Part shown: positions 30,236 to 43,096 of the stretch, in pieces
Numbering within the stretch: the stretch's first letter is position 1
How the letters are laid out: the number at the start of each line of letters is the position of its first letter
NCBI GenBank assembly: GCA_030544215.1
Contig: JARZZO010000009.1
Coordinates: 54,059,129 to 54,123,128 of the forward strand
Direction of reading: 5' to 3'
DNA length: 64,000 nt
DNA from: Zantedeschia hybrid cultivar
Lineage: Eukaryota > Streptophyta > Magnoliopsida > Alismatales > Araceae
The notes under the pieces: model-generated
What the model saw: only the letters and a program-made list of their open reading frames with translations
Databases searched by the model: none
What the model was told of the DNA's origin: nothing
Position numbers and translations under genes: made by a program

Positions 30236-33200
30236 CCAATCACTATTATACAGAATACCCATATTCTCTAAGTGACGCTCAAAAACATTTTGAGACAAAG
30301 GTTTTGTAAGTGGATCTGCTATGTTGTCGGCTGAGGGAACTCTTTCCACCACGACATCTCCTCCAGCTATAATTTCTCTAATCAAATGAAAGCGCCGCAG
30401 AATGTGCTTTGACTTCTGATGAGACCTTGGCTCTTTCGCTTGAGCAATCGCCCCATTGTTGTCACACAGCAGTGGGACGGGACCAGATATACTTTCCACC
30501 ACACCAAGATTGCCGATGAATTTCTTCATCCATACAGCTTCCTTGGCGGCTTCAGCAGCAGCAATATACTCGGCTTCCGTTGTCGAATCAGCAGTGGTTT
30601 CCTGCTTGGAACTTTTCCAGCTCATTGCTCCCCCATTGAGTGTGAAAACAAAACCTGATGTTGACTTGCTGTCGTCAGGATCAGACTGAAAACTCGAGTC
30701 AGTGTATCCTTGCAGCCTTAAGTCTCCTCCTCCATAGACTAGAAATAGATGCTTAGTCCTTCTCAGGTACTTAAGGATGCATTTTATAGCCTTCCAGTGT
30801 TGATCACCTGGATCTGCCTGATGTCTGCTCATAACACTTAGAGCATATGCTACATCCGGTCTAGTACATAGCATGGCATACATGATGGACCTTATGGCAG
30901 AAGCATAGGGGATTTTATCCATCACAGCCTCTCTTCAGGTGTTTTGGGAGACTGACCTTTAGAGAGTGAAATTCCATGTCTCATCGGTATGAGACCTCTC
31001 TTGGAATTTTCCATGCCAAACCTTTTGACAATGGTTTCTATGTATATGGATTGGGTTAAAGCTAGAATCTTCTTTGATCTATCTCTATAGATCCGTATTC
31101 CCAATACTTAAGATGCTTCTCCCAAATCCTTCATGGAGAAGTTCTTTGACAGCCATATCTTTACTGATGACATCATTCCTACATCATTCCCAATGAGTAG
31201 GATGTCATCAACGTAAAGAACCAGAAATGTGATTGCGCTCCCACTGTTTTTCTTGTATACACATGGCTTATCTTCATTCTTAATGAAGCCATAAGATTTG
31301 ATTGCCTCATCAAATCTTATGTTCCAGCTCCGGGATGCTTGCTTCAGTCCATAAATGGACCTCTGCAACTTGCATACCATGTCTAGAGATTCTTTGGATA
31401 TGAATCCTTCTTGTTGTATCATATACACCTTCTCCTCAAGGTTTCCATTGAGGAATGCAGTCTTCACATCCATCTGCCAGATCTTACAATCATAGTAGGC
31501 AGCAATGGCGAGAAGAATTCTGATGGACTTAATCATAGCAACAGGTGAAAAGGTTTCGTCATAGTCAACACCGTGTCTTTGACGATAGCCTTTTGCCACT
31601 AATCTTGCTTTATAAGTTTCAATACGTCCATCTGCACCGATCTTTCTTTTAAAGATCCATTTGCAGCCGATAGGACTGTATTTCAAAATTCATGGCTTCC
31701 CGCCATTTCCCGGCGTCTGGACTTTCAATGGCCTCCTGGTAAGTCTTAGGATCATCATCCTCATTATAGAGTATCCTTGAACCATCTAAATTAATATGTC
31801 CCATATATCTTTCTGGTGGTTTAGGTACTCTTTCAGACCTACGAGATTCCTGTGTATCATTTTGAACAGGTTTAGAAACTGACGGTTCATCTGATGAACC
31901 ATTGCCAGTTTGTAGGTCTGGAATTTCTTCCAGTGTTACTTTACTCCCACTGTCCTTCTGGACAATATAATCTTCTTCCAGAAAGACAGTTCTCCTAGCC
32001 ACAAACACCTTTTGTTCGCCAGGAAGATAAAAGTGATATCCATAAGTTTCCTTTGGATATCCCATAAATCTGCATTTGTCAGTTCTAGATTCTAGCTTAT
32101 CTGCGTCATGTCTTTTAACATGAGCAGGACATCCCCAGACTTTAACATGTTTAAGGTCTGGTTTCTTTCCATTCTATATCTCATATGGAGTGGTCTCAAC
32201 AGATTTGCTGGGTACCTTGTTTAGGATATACATAGCCAAGCTAAGTGCATATCCCCATAAGGATACTGGTAATTTGGACATGCTCATCATGGATCGCACC
32301 ATTTCCATTAATGTGCGATTTCTCCTTTCTGATATACCATTCATCTGAGGTGTATAAGGAGGTGTAAGCTGAGAAAGGATACCATTATCCTTTAAGTATT
32401 TAATGAACTATGTATTCAAGTATTCACCACCCCGATCAGATCGGATGGTTTTTATATTCTTTCCTGTTTGTTTTTCTACTTCATTTTTAAATTCTCTGAA
32501 TTTCTCAAAGGCTTCAGATTTATACTTCAATAAGTATATATATCCAAACCTTGAGTAATCATCAGTGAATGTAATGAAATATGAAAAACCACCAATGGCT
32601 TGGGTTGACATAGGACCACATACATCTGAATGTATGAGTTCTAATATGTCTTTGGCTCGTTCTCCAGTTCCACTAAATGGAGACTTAGCCATTTTACCCA
32701 TTAAACATGACTCACAGGTTGCATATGATTCATAATCAAATAGATCCAAATATCCATCTTTATGCATCCTTTGGAGTCTGTTTTCACCAATGTGTCCAAG
32801 CCTACAATGCTACAAGTAGGCTTTGTTCATTTCATACTTACTTCTTTTAATTGAAGAACCGATATGTAAATTATCATGAGACACATTCAATAGATACAAT
32901 CCATTGGACAAAATAGCAGAAGCTATTAATTTATTTCCGAAATAAATTGAACAACTATTGTTCCCAAAATTTAAATTGTATCCAATTCTATCCAAGCATG
33001 AAATAGAAATGATATTCCTTATTATGCTAGGTACATAATAGCATTCATCTAATAAAAATGTGTCTCCGGGTGGTAACTTGAGCTTCACTGTCCCCACAGC
33101 GATCGCCGCAACTCTTGCGCCGTTACCTAGCCTTAGCTCCACCTCGCCGGTCCTCAGCTTACGCCTTCTTGTCAATGCTTGTACAAAATTGCAGATATGA

Positions 33201-34108
33201 GATACACATCCAGTATCTAATACCCATGATGTACAATATCTTATTGACAAGTTTACATCTATCATATAGATACCTGAAGCGTCCTCCTGCTTCACAGTTC
33301 CTTGAGCCTTGTCCTTGCGGTATTCTTTACAATTCCTCTTCCAATGCCCTTTCTGGTGACAGTAGAAGCAATTACCTTTCTCAACACTTTTACCTTTGTC
33401 TTTCTTGGTAACCTTTGCCTTTCTTTGAACCTTGTTCTTATTCTTTCGAAAAGCTTGGACTGCAAGTCTTTTTCTGTTGGTCTTACCAACCATTAGGACT
33501 TGGGGTTTATCCTTCAAAAGGTTCCCCTCATCTGTCTTTAACATGTTCAGCAGTTCAGCTAAAATGGCCTGGATCTTGTTCATGTTAAAATTAACGATGA
33601 ACTGAGGATAGGACGGTAGAAGTGAAGACAACACGAGGTCTGTGTGCATCTCCTTGGGAAGTGTAATCCCAAGAGCATCCAGCCTCTCCATCCACTCAAT
33701 CATCTTCAGCACGTGATTTTGTACTGAAGTTCCCTCTGCCATCTGAGCCTTGAACAGATTCTTCGATATCTCATATCGTTTGATTCTACTCTGCTCACCA
33801 AATAGTTCATTCAAATGGAGCATGATGGATCTAGCATCCATCTCTTCATGTTGCCTCTGCAACTCATTGCTCATAGAGGCTAACATGTAGCATTGGGCCA
33901 TGGTGGAATCTTCCTTCCATTTTTCATACGCTATCATTTCCTCCTCTAGAGCATCCAATGCTAGTTCAGCAGGAGGTTCATTATCCAAGACGTAGGCAAT
34001 CTGCTTAGACCTGAGGACTATCTTCAGGTTTCTGAGCCAGTCTGAGTAATTGGTGCCTGTCAAACGGTTGGCATCAAGTATACCTCACAACGGGTTATGA
34101 TGCGACAT
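30230..34108 (-). pseudogene. gag-pol: Copia-2 gag-pol, multiple stops
   Basis: The likely start is ATG 34108 (MSHHNPL). A TGA at 34085-34087 then interrupts GILDANRLTGTNYSDWL. The main open part 34063-32810 has the UBN2-like Gag core, zinc knuckle (CFYCHQKGHWKRNC) and protease (SWVLDTGCVSHIC). A Trp-to-TAG stop at 32810-32812 precedes HCRLGH. The integrase follows (RSDRGGEYL), with stops near 32408 and at 32174-32176. About 53 bp are missing near 31670, shifting the frame before RT (CKWIFKRK, YVDDILLIGND). Further stops lie near 31107 and 30923. RNase H is open from 30925 to 30230 (TDSSFQSD, ending ENMGILYNSDWL). Confidence 0.9.
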
Positions 34109-34292
34109 TCTCGCCTACAGGAGATAATCAATTGATAATTAGCAGATATTCAGATTAACTAAAACAAGATATGGTCTTTTATTATCTAGTTTTACTCCCA
34201 CTAATTTTTGACGGACTGTATAACCTTCAGATATACAGAACGGGAGACGCCGACTGTCTCGTAGTGGGGATCAGAATCTCCAAGCATTACAG

Positions 34293-34607
34293 TATGGCCT
34301 CGAGTAAATACGTAGTATCATATCGCTATCTCAGAGCAATCATCTCATGATAATTGCAACTCCTTGCAATATCCGATCATACTTCGGCTCCCAAGTTTAA
34401 TGGTCCCGGGTAAACACAGTAGACCATTATCTCCGGTTTAAGCTTTACCATCAATACGTGACAGAGTAAAGTAGAAATATAGTTCCCGGGTAAACACGTG
34501 GATGACTATATCATTCCTCCACTCTTATCCAAAGGCATCTAATGCCATGATCAACAGTTCTCTCATCAGTTAATGGCAAACCTCGGTTAAACACATAGTA
34601 TCTGCCA
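34293..34607 (-). other. Four-hairpin leader module of Copia-2 plus a GGAG hairpin
   Basis: Reading + coordinates, stems are TGGCA/TGCCA (34574-34578/34603-34607), ATATAGT/ACTATAT (34477-34483/34505-34511), AATGGTC/GACCATT (34399-34405/34422-34428) and TATG/CATA (34293-34296/34319-34322). Each encloses a related apical sequence, sense strand approximately TACGTGTTTACCCGGG. TTGCAA-CTCC-TTGCAA (34354-34369, sense loop GGAG) lies between the last two. Order and spacing match Copia-1 6955-7273. The apical motif is wholly different from that of Copia-1. Confidence 0.75.
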
Positions 34608-34609
34608 CC

Positions 34610-36335
34610 ACCGAATTAAGTTCTATTAATCATATTGATGGAGACCCACGCGGTACATTCTCAATGACTCACGCTACGGCTTAGAGTTTGTTACGAAGAT
34701 TTTACTTATTTAGTTTGATCTCATCCTAGGTGATAGTATTAAATATATCGAATATATTATAAATACTAATAACCTAGCAAATATTAAGCACACGCATCAC
34801 ATACATGCCATTAGTATGGTCATGGACGGTACTGCGGTTTGACCTGAGCCAGACAGTCAAACGCACACACATGCACAATATAACAACTTATATCATGAGT
34901 CTGCAAACCCATGGATTCAATGAACTCCTTCATTTTCATCTGGTCGGCAGTTGTGGATCATCCTCGCTCCGCGCACACCCACCTCGATCAAATTACATCA
35001 TAATTCTCAATTACATGATAATTTAAATGAGGAAGTCTTATGGCGATTACATCGAGGAGGAAGGTAGAAGTACAATGGAATATGAGAGGGAGAGGTTCGC
35101 AGACCTCTATTTATTAATAAATGATAAACCACACAATCACATTCTACATCCACAATTAATGCTCGTCCACGACCACCATGTATTTTAGTTAAACAAACCA
35201 CATATGAATTGCACATCAAATGGCTAAATAAAATTTTTGAAAATAATAGTAATTTCATATTTCATAAAACCAGGGACCAATCAAAAATTGGATTTAGAAA
35301 TTTTTCGAAAAATTTTATAGTTTAAACATGCTAATTTAAATCAAATTCAAACAAGCAGTTAACATACATCAAATGTACATCATTAAAATAAACGCACATT
35401 AACTCCAAATAGACGCATTTATAACATTCCATGCTAATTAATTTTACAGACATTAAAAATTTAATTTAACAATTAAATTAATTCTCTTTAATGTCAAGAT
35501 AATCTAACAATTAGATTAAAAGCTAATTAACAACATTTGTTAAATAGCTAATTCGTATTTAAAATATTTAATTATTGGCCTATAAAATGATCATATAGAT
35601 TAAAATCAAATTTTAATAAAATTTCTGTAATTTATTGGCCAATAATAAATTTAATAGGAATTTTAATTGGGTTTTTTTTTTTAAAAAAAAGGGGCGGGAC
35701 TGGGCCCGATCTGGGCACCGGCCTGGGCCGGTCCAAGGCCCGGGCTGGCCCGGATTCCCCTCCCCTCCCGCCCGACGCAGCTAGGTAACCCTAGCTGTGC
35801 AGGGGGGTGCGGGAGGCGGCGGCCCCGGCGCCGACCGCCTGCCCAGCAGGCGTCGGCCGGCGGGCCCCCGGCGCCGTGAGCCCCTGGCCCGGCGGCCAGG
35901 GACGCCGGCGACGACTCCGGTGGCCTCCAAGGTCACCGGAAAACCCCTTTTTCTTAGTGGTTTTTCTGTAATCCGAACCCCACGGTGGCCATGGTTTTTT
36001 CAACTAAAATTTGGAAGATAAAGGGGGTCTAGCTATCATCCCCATCGCCTATCTTGGATCCTTCTGACCACCAACGATCCCATGGGAGGAAATCCACCCG
36101 CCGGCGAGCCATCCCCAACTGTTTGGGGTGCCTTAAAACACGCCGACTCGTGCCGTTCTTCGTTAGACGAAGAACACAAAATAATCCAAAAAAAAAATCC
36201 GATTTTAATCACAGTAATTTACAGTAAATTTACTGTGATCATCTCATGATCACAACACATGTAATCAAAATTAAAGGACGCATGGAATTAAATATAAACG
36301 CATCAATATGGAGACCGAAACGGCGAAAACACAGT
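34610..36335 (-). other. Copia-2 5' leader, non-coding
   Basis: No coding region is recognised between the hairpin module and the PBS. The leader contains two AT palindromes (35461-35481 and 35500-35518), a GC-rich block (35695-35925), and the inverted repeat GTTCTTCGT-tag-ACGAAGAAC at 36155-36175. These match Copia-1 leader parts in the same order. Confidence 0.6.
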
Positions 36336-36355
36336 GGAACCTGGCTCTGATACCA
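36336..36355 (-). other. Copia-2 primer binding site
   Basis: The - strand reads TGGTATCAGAGCCAGGTTCC one base from the 5' LTR: complementary to the initiator tRNA-Met 3' end. Confidence 0.93.
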
Positions 36356-36356
36356 G

Positions 36357-37908
36357 TGTTGGGTTCGCTGTGTTGGGATTCGACCGAAAAACGCAGCAGA
36401 ATAATATGTTCGAGATCGGATCCATCCTATTTCGATCTTTAAAATAAAACTGGGGAAAATCGAGTTCACCTTGCGCAGATTCGAATCCGCATTCGTTTTC
36501 CGGTTCCGTCGGAGCGATGCTGCAAGTCGCGTAGATGCCCGACCTCTAGCGGTATCTACGCGGTTCTCCTCGCGATGGATCGTCCTCGCTTCCTCGCTCG
36601 CTGCGGCGTTCGTAGATCCCGTCTGGCTGCGCATAATCCGCCGCGACATGCGGATTCTAAATCTCCCGTCGGACGGAAGCCGGAGCAGTCGAGAACCACA
36701 CGCCCAGAAGAGAGAGAAAGAGAGAAAGAACGAATGACGGCTAGGTTAGGGTTGCTGGCCCCGGATGTAGAATCCGTTCTTTTATAATAAGTCAGTTTGC
36801 GGTTTTTCATAAAAATCTAAACTTATCCGAAATCCTGTCGGATTATCCATCGACTTGAAAACCATTTGCGTGTGATCCTCTAGGCCGAAATACCAGTCCA
36901 GTTAATAGCCCATTAAGTTCAGTAACCCTTTATTGACCCACTGAATTAATTAATATCCTTATATTCAATTAATCAGCAGAATTTAATGTCCTACAATAAA
37001 TTCGGACGGATTGCCGATCACGTTGGATGCCAAGCAACATCGCGTGATCCTGGATGGCACTGGGGTTATTGCAACCCTCTATTGGAACCTTTCTGTCATC
37101 AGTTAGCGCGTAGATATAATCCTTCATCCGTGCAATGTTCCCGAATCGACTTAAGGTATGGTTTACTGTTAAACCCTATTTGGTCGATTCACTTGAATCA
37201 GATGCCGCTAATCTGAATCCGATAACTCCTTATCGATTACAGAGTCCGCCCTGGCCAGGGACTTTAAGTGCATCATTCCCGGAACATTCTCTCTCAAACT
37301 ACCGAGAGTGGATGATCCCGTATTAAACACACAATTACCTTCGAGGGCATTTCCTGAACCCGATCGCTTGACTTATTGATAACCCATGGTTAGGGATTCG
37401 TTCGTCAAGGTCAAAGCTCAGAAACCTACCAACAAGATATCTTTGGAGTCTCAGGTCTAAGGATCATCCACGCAACCGTGACAAATGAATCGAGCTGATT
37501 AACAGTGAGGTGATTACCATCCAGCGATTCATAGTCGGGTCAGTTCAGTGAACTTATTCACTAATGAGCACGTATAGGTTCAGCATAGTGTCTCCATACA
37601 AGTGACTTATGGGATCAGTCACCCTCATCATATGAGTTGAAGTAACCTATACTAGTCTATCCGGATGTTCGATGTCCTATCTCAAACATCCTATGACTAG
37701 GAACAATTAAGAACATGTGTTTATAAGTCTTCGGTCCCGTAATTATGGTCTCATCATAATCCGAAAACTGTTGCACATGTTCAAGGACTTCATCGTGATA
37801 CGATAAATACAGATCGAATTAATTACACACAATGAATTATTACCATTTATTAATAATCTGAATAAGTACATAGTATCGGATTGGCTTTGAGACCATCTAA
37901 TACTAACA
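36357..37908 (-). repeat. Copia-2 5' LTR, full length
   Basis: 1552 bp, TG...CA ends, adjoining the PBS on the left and TSD ggatg on the right. It is the undeleted partner of 29267-30215 and close in length to the Copia-1 LTR (1554 bp). Confidence 0.93.
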
Positions 37909-37913
37909 GGATG

Positions 37914-38972
37914 ATGCAGTGGGAGCTGTCCTAGCACAAGAGGATGAAGAAGGAAAGGAGAGGGTAGCCTACTATCTCTCTAAACTTCTCAACCCCGCTG
38001 AACAGAGATACACAACGATAGAGAAAACATGTGCAACACTTGTATGGGTGGTTCAGAAATTAAAACATTACTTTCTAGCCTATGAAGTCCATCTCATCGC
38101 TAGGATGAATCCGATCAAGTTTCTCCTTGAGAAATCTGTCCTTACTGATAGATTAGCACGATGGCAAAGCTTTCTATCTCAATTTGATATCACTTACATT
38201 CAATAGAAAGCGATCAAAGGCTATGCCATAGCAGAACATCTCGCTCATCACCCCCTTCCTCGTTTTGATCCAGTCTGATCAAAGTTTTTGGATGAGGAAC
38301 TGATATTCATAGACCGAATCATAGATGACATGTGGACTCTGCATTTTGACGGAGCTCTGAATTCCCATGCAAAGGGGATCGGCATTGTTCTATTATCACC
38401 TGAAGGTGTCACCATTCCACAAGCCTTTCAGCTTGACTTTCTAGTCACTAACAATATAGCTGAATATGAGGCACTCCTTACTGGCCTCGAGGCTGCTCAT
38501 CTCCATGGTGCCACCAAACTCAAAATTGTGGGTGATAGCCAATTGATTCTTCGCCAGGTGTTAACCAGATATCGAACTCTTGATTCAAAGCTCAAGTCTT
38601 ATCAAGAACTCACTTCTGCTTATGCAAAGCTTTTCACAAAATTGATTTCATCTATGTTCCTAGGAATCAGCACATCTTAGCTGACCCTCTAGCTTCACTT
38701 GCATCATCCCTCAATTTCCCAATCAGCAGACAATCCGAGTTGATCATTGTTTATAGGCGTCTTTCACCCGCCGTGAAAGACCCTTCATTCCTTAGGACTA
38801 AGGAGAAGCTGCTGAAGAAGGTCAGAGATGGAAATATTGTGGAAAAGAGAGAAATTATGTTAATAGAGCTGTTAGAAGAGATGGATGATGAACAGAAACC
38901 ATGGTACTACGAAAATGCCAAATATTGTGAAGATCAATCATATCCTGAGGAAGCCACAACTGAGGAAAAAAG
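37914..38972 (+). pseudogene. pol: Gypsy-1 RNase H and second (archaeal-type) RNase H
   Basis: It resumes the RNase H cut at 29266: across the insertion the protein reads LD then DAVGAVLAQED, followed by YYLSKLLNPAEQRYTTIEK and DRLARWQSFLSQFDITYI. After stops near 38205 and 38278 comes a second RNase H (WTLHFDGALNSHAKGIGIV, NNIAEYEALLTGL, GDSQLI), the dual arrangement that marks Tat-like elements. A frameshift near 38640 follows, then the connection (PRNQHILADPLASLA) and the region before integrase (PWYYENAKYC). Cut by the solo LTR at 38972. Confidence 0.82.
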
Positions 38973-40558
38973 TGATAGAATTGGGTGGCCTCAAAACCAA
39001 TCATTGTACATTCTAGTTCATATTATTAATAAAGGCATTTATTTCTTCATTTATAGTTCTTGCAAATTAACTATCGTAATGAAGGTCTGTAGACAAATGT
39101 ATGGGATATTGAATCATGATGAGATCATGATAGTGAGATCAATATCCTCAGTCACTTGTCTTAAACAGTTCTCGATCATAGGAAATTTGAGATGGACATT
39201 AAATATCTAATAAGATCGACACAAGTTATGTATGCTCATGTGATGAGGGTGAATGATCTCACATTCACTCGTGTGGTGACACTAAGACAAACTTGTGGGT
39301 GCTCATTAGAGAATGAGTTCACTGAACAGACCCAAATAAGAATTTCTGGATGGTAATTATACCTATTAGTCAACCAGGGAATTCAATCGTTCCAGTAGCA
39401 CAGTTGGTCCTTTGACCTGAGTCACCAATGATACCTTGTTTGTGGACCATTGTATCTTGATTCTCTGACTTGTGGACTTTAACCATTAAGCCCACGATAG
39501 TCGGTCTCTCAAATACAGTGGAAAGCTTGCGAAGGTAATTGAGTGAACAACAAGGGATCACTCACTCTTGGTATAAGACTGGAGAGAGAATGTCCTATGG
39601 ATATGTACACAGAAATCCCTGGCCAGGGTCAAATGAAAGAGATGTCTTTCTAGAAATTAACTGAGTACTGGAATCCATCTAAATAATGCGATAGAGGGTT
39701 TGACTATAAAACCATACCCTTGCGTTATTAGGACATTGGATGAGTGAAGGATTTTATCTGTGCGGTATTTGCAGACGGAAAGGTTCAATTAAAGGGAACA
39801 ATATCCCTTATATCTTCTGGGATCATGAGGTAGTGTTTGGTGTTGTTCATGATCAGAAGGCCAAGTGAATTAATCATCAGATGATAATCCACTTGTTTAT
39901 TAAATTAATCATTTAACATATGATATTTAAATGTTAATTAATAAATATTAAACTCTAGAATTAGTTCTAAGTTTAATGGGCCTAAAACCGGGCTGATATA
40001 TGGGCCTAGAGGGTCACACACATAAGAGTTCTCGTCAGACGGTGAGAGACGTTAAATTTCATGCTTATCTGAGTTTTTATGAAAAGCCGCAGGATAAACA
40101 TGAAGATTTAATGGAGATTTATCCAAGGCCAAACTCTTGGATAATCATATGGATTAATCCTTGTGCTTATCCTTATTTCTATATAAGGAGGCCAAGGGGG
40201 AGGGGTAAAAAGTTAGTTGGACGAATTTTACACCCCAGATTCTCTATCTCCTCTCTCTCTCTCCTTCTCTCTCTCTTGGAGTAGATTTGTCTCTCTCCGC
40301 GCATGGTGGATTTGAGATCTGGTCGGAGCACTCAAGTCAAGGAGGAAATCGCGTCTGCAGCGAGAGCTCGTGTGGATACCTCTAGAGATCATGCGTGTGC
40401 GCGATTACCGAGTCGGAACCATCCACGGGAGATTCGAAACCCCGCAAAGGTGAAGAACCGTTCTTCCCGCGTTTATATTATTGTCCGTTTTACGATCCTA
40501 GCAGTCGATACATAGGAATCGATTTTATTTTCCGCTGCGTTCTAGGAGATTCCTAACA
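38973..40558 (+). mobile_element. Solo LTR of a Copia-type element
   Basis: 1586 bp from TGATAG to CTAACA, with a perfect TSD aaaag on both sides (38968-38972 and 40559-40563). Its start aligns with the Copia-1 LTR start (ggtggcct, ttattaataaa) and it shares tgggcctagagggtcacac (about 40001). No internal region remains, so it arose by recombination between two LTRs. Open frames within it (for example 40000-40284) are not considered genes. Confidence 0.9.
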
Positions 40559-40563
40559 AAAAG

Positions 40564-41760
40564 GGCTATCAGGAGAGTTGCTCAAACATATATCCTAGTT
40601 GGGGGAGCATTATACAAAAGAGGTTTTGATGGAATTCTTCTAAGATGTTTAGATGAAGATGAGTTTTGGAAGGTTATGGAACGAGCTTATGCTAGAGTTT
40701 GTGGTGACCATGTTAATGGATAGATGTTAGTATAGAAAATCCTTAGACAATGATTTTATTAGCCAACCATAGAAGAAGATTGTGTAGGATATGTCTGTAG
40801 GTGTGCCAAGTGTCAACTTCACGCCGATAAGATTCATTCTTCTGCACCTTCACTCTATCATGTTTCCTCTCCATGGCCTTTCTCCATGTGGGCTTTCGAT
40901 GTCATTGGACCCTTTGGCAATCCCGATTCGAGTATTAAGCATAAGTCCTTCATCCTCACGGCAACGGAATACTTCACCAATTGGGCGGAAGCTGAAGCAT
41001 ACACAGAAGTCAAAGCATCAACCGTCTGCAAGTTCATCATGAAGAACATCATCACGAGATTTGGAATTCCAAGCACCATCGTCATCGACAATGGACCGCA
41101 TTTCATGTCACAAGAACTGAAAGACCTCTGCAGACCTCTGCAACAGGTACAAAATTTCATTGCATCATTCATCTCCTTATTATCCACAAGGCAATGGCCA
41201 AGTAGAGGCAACTAACAAGATTTTGATAAAAATCATCAAAAAGACGTGCAAGTCTAATAAATTCACAGACTAGCCAGAAAAATTGATTGAGGCTCTATGG
41301 GCATACCGAACTTCAATCCGCACGCCCATCGGGCAGACTCCTTATTCCTTAACATTTGGAATGGAGGCGGTAGTTCCATACGAGATCCTTATACCGTCAT
41401 TAAGAGTACAATTGAATAAGAAATTTTCTATTGATGAACACCGTTCAACACTCCTTGCTCAATTGGAACTCTTAGACGAGAAAAGATGGTCAGCTGCTAA
41501 TCATGCAAGAGTTTATCAAAATAGATTAGTGCGTTTTTATCAAAAGAAAGTCATTGAACGTAAGTTCAAAGTTGGTGAAATGGTCATTAAAAGAATCTTT
41601 GTAAACCTGGTGGTCTGTGCTCTAAGCTCCAACGCAATTGGGAAGGACCATATATTGTATCGCATGCTTTTCCTGGTAACGCTTACCGTTTAGTTAATGC
41701 AGAAGGGTAAGAGTTAACTCACCCCTGGAATGGTTTGTATCTTAAGAAATACTACCCTTA
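40564..41760 (+). pseudogene. pol: Gypsy-1 integrase, broken
   Basis: It continues with the pre-integrase zinc region (GALYKRGFDGILLRC, then CRCAKCQLHADK) containing several stops at 40720-40790. Then comes the catalytic core WAFDVIGPFGNPDS with VIDNGPHFMS (two Asp), a frameshift near 41150 before GNGQVEATNK, and the C-terminal part WAYRTSIRTPIGQTPYSL to about 41580. A further shift precedes GPYIVSHAFPGNAYRL, and the end reads LKKYYP near 41755. Gypsy-1 ends in no recognisable LTR inside the window. Confidence 0.82.
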
Positions 41761-43019
41761 GGTTAAAGAGTCAATCAGCATGGTACAAAGACCAGTAGAA
41801 TCAAAAAATTTAGAAACTCAAATTCCCTTATCAGTCTGGATAATTTAATTCAAACGCATTACTACACATACTAACACGTTTGGTTCGTGAGTAACAAGAG
41901 ATGCCAAGTCCGAAGAAATATTGAAAGCTTGACCAAAAGTTAAAGTGCAATTCATTTAAACAAAAATTCTGTTTTTACACTCGGCCCACGATGTCGGAAC
42001 GAGGCTTAGAATAGACTACCAAGAATACCCGCCATCTTAGTAGGAGGCCGTCATAAAAAAAAAAAGAGGAGATCCGTCTCAAGAAAAGAAAAGGAAAAGG
42101 AAAAGCAAAAGGCAAAAGTCAAATGTCAAATCAAAAGGCCATTACACTTCAAACGTTACATCAAGGCCATGAAGTGAAATAAAAGGGAACGCAAGGTCGA
42201 TAAATACCCCGGAAAGAAAATGACTGAACCCCAACAGATATTAGGATAAGAAAGGAACATCTTTTTAGGTCTCTGGAACTTTCTCATGGGCTTTCTAAAC
42301 TAATTCTTCCTTTTTTTCTGAAGAGGCGTACTCCAAACTTAAGGAACGGCCTAGATTGGCTAAGGATCAAATTATCAAATGGGATCACGAATGGAAACAT
42401 AAGTTCAAGCACGATGGGTCTAAGTTAGATTATTGAAGAACAATTTGAAAATTAAGTTAATAACTGAATATGATCTTTTGATTTGAGTACCATGCTGGTC
42501 TTTTAGTTTACACAATATTTCAAAATTCAAAAAAAATACATATTTCAAAATAAAATAAAAAATACATATTTCAAAAATTCAATAAAATACATATTCTAAA
42601 AATCCAAAAAATATATATATTTCAAAATTCAAAAAAAAGTACATATCTCAAAATCCAAAAAAAATAGACATGTCAAAATCCAAAAATATACATGTTCTAA
42701 AATCCAAACAAAATAAATATTTCAAAAATAAAAAATATTTCAATTAGCATCTGCTTGTAGCATTTGGTGTGCTTCATTCCTTTATTTTCAGCGAGCATTT
42801 GCATGCTTGTATGTTGCATCTTACTCCGTTATTTTCTTCTGTTCAATTATTATCACCTTTGTTAATAAAGGCTATGCCCCTTGACCTTTCTACCAAGGAT
42901 ATGATCAAGTAGCCGGTTATTTAATCGGGCAAGCGGCTAAGCGTAAATAGATACTTAACTTGTTTGTTAAGTAATGTACAGGACACAGGATAAACATGTG
43001 AGACACAAAGCTGAAGGCA
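41761..43019. other. Non-coding region after Gypsy-1 pol
   Basis: No gene seen. By position it should be the 3' untranslated region, and possibly LTR, of Gypsy-1. It contains purine-rich runs (42055-42120) and the A-rich repeats at 42515-42735. Confidence 0.4.
42515..42735. repeat. A-rich tandem repeats, unit about 27 bp
   Basis: Around eight degenerate copies of a unit like acatatttcaaaattcaaa followed by an A run. They resemble a simple-sequence expansion. Confidence 0.75.
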
Positions 43020-43096
43020 AAATGTCATATATATATATCAAAAGGTGTTTGTACATGATACACAAAAGAAAGGAAAATACATAAGCAGCCCTCAGG

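Larger units (their letters stand above)
29267..37908 (-). mobile_element. Copia-2, Ty1/Copia element, nearly complete but inactive
   Basis: Flanked by a perfect 5-bp target-site duplication ggatg (29262-29266 and 37909-37913). On the - strand: 5' LTR 37908-36357, PBS 36355-36336, leader, gag-pol 34108-30230 and 3' LTR 30215-29267. The LTR ends are TGTTAG...CCCAACA. Over the shared 949 bp I count about 50 differences by eye, mostly C/T and G/A, roughly 5%. It cuts the Gypsy-1 RNase H coding region. Confidence 0.93.
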
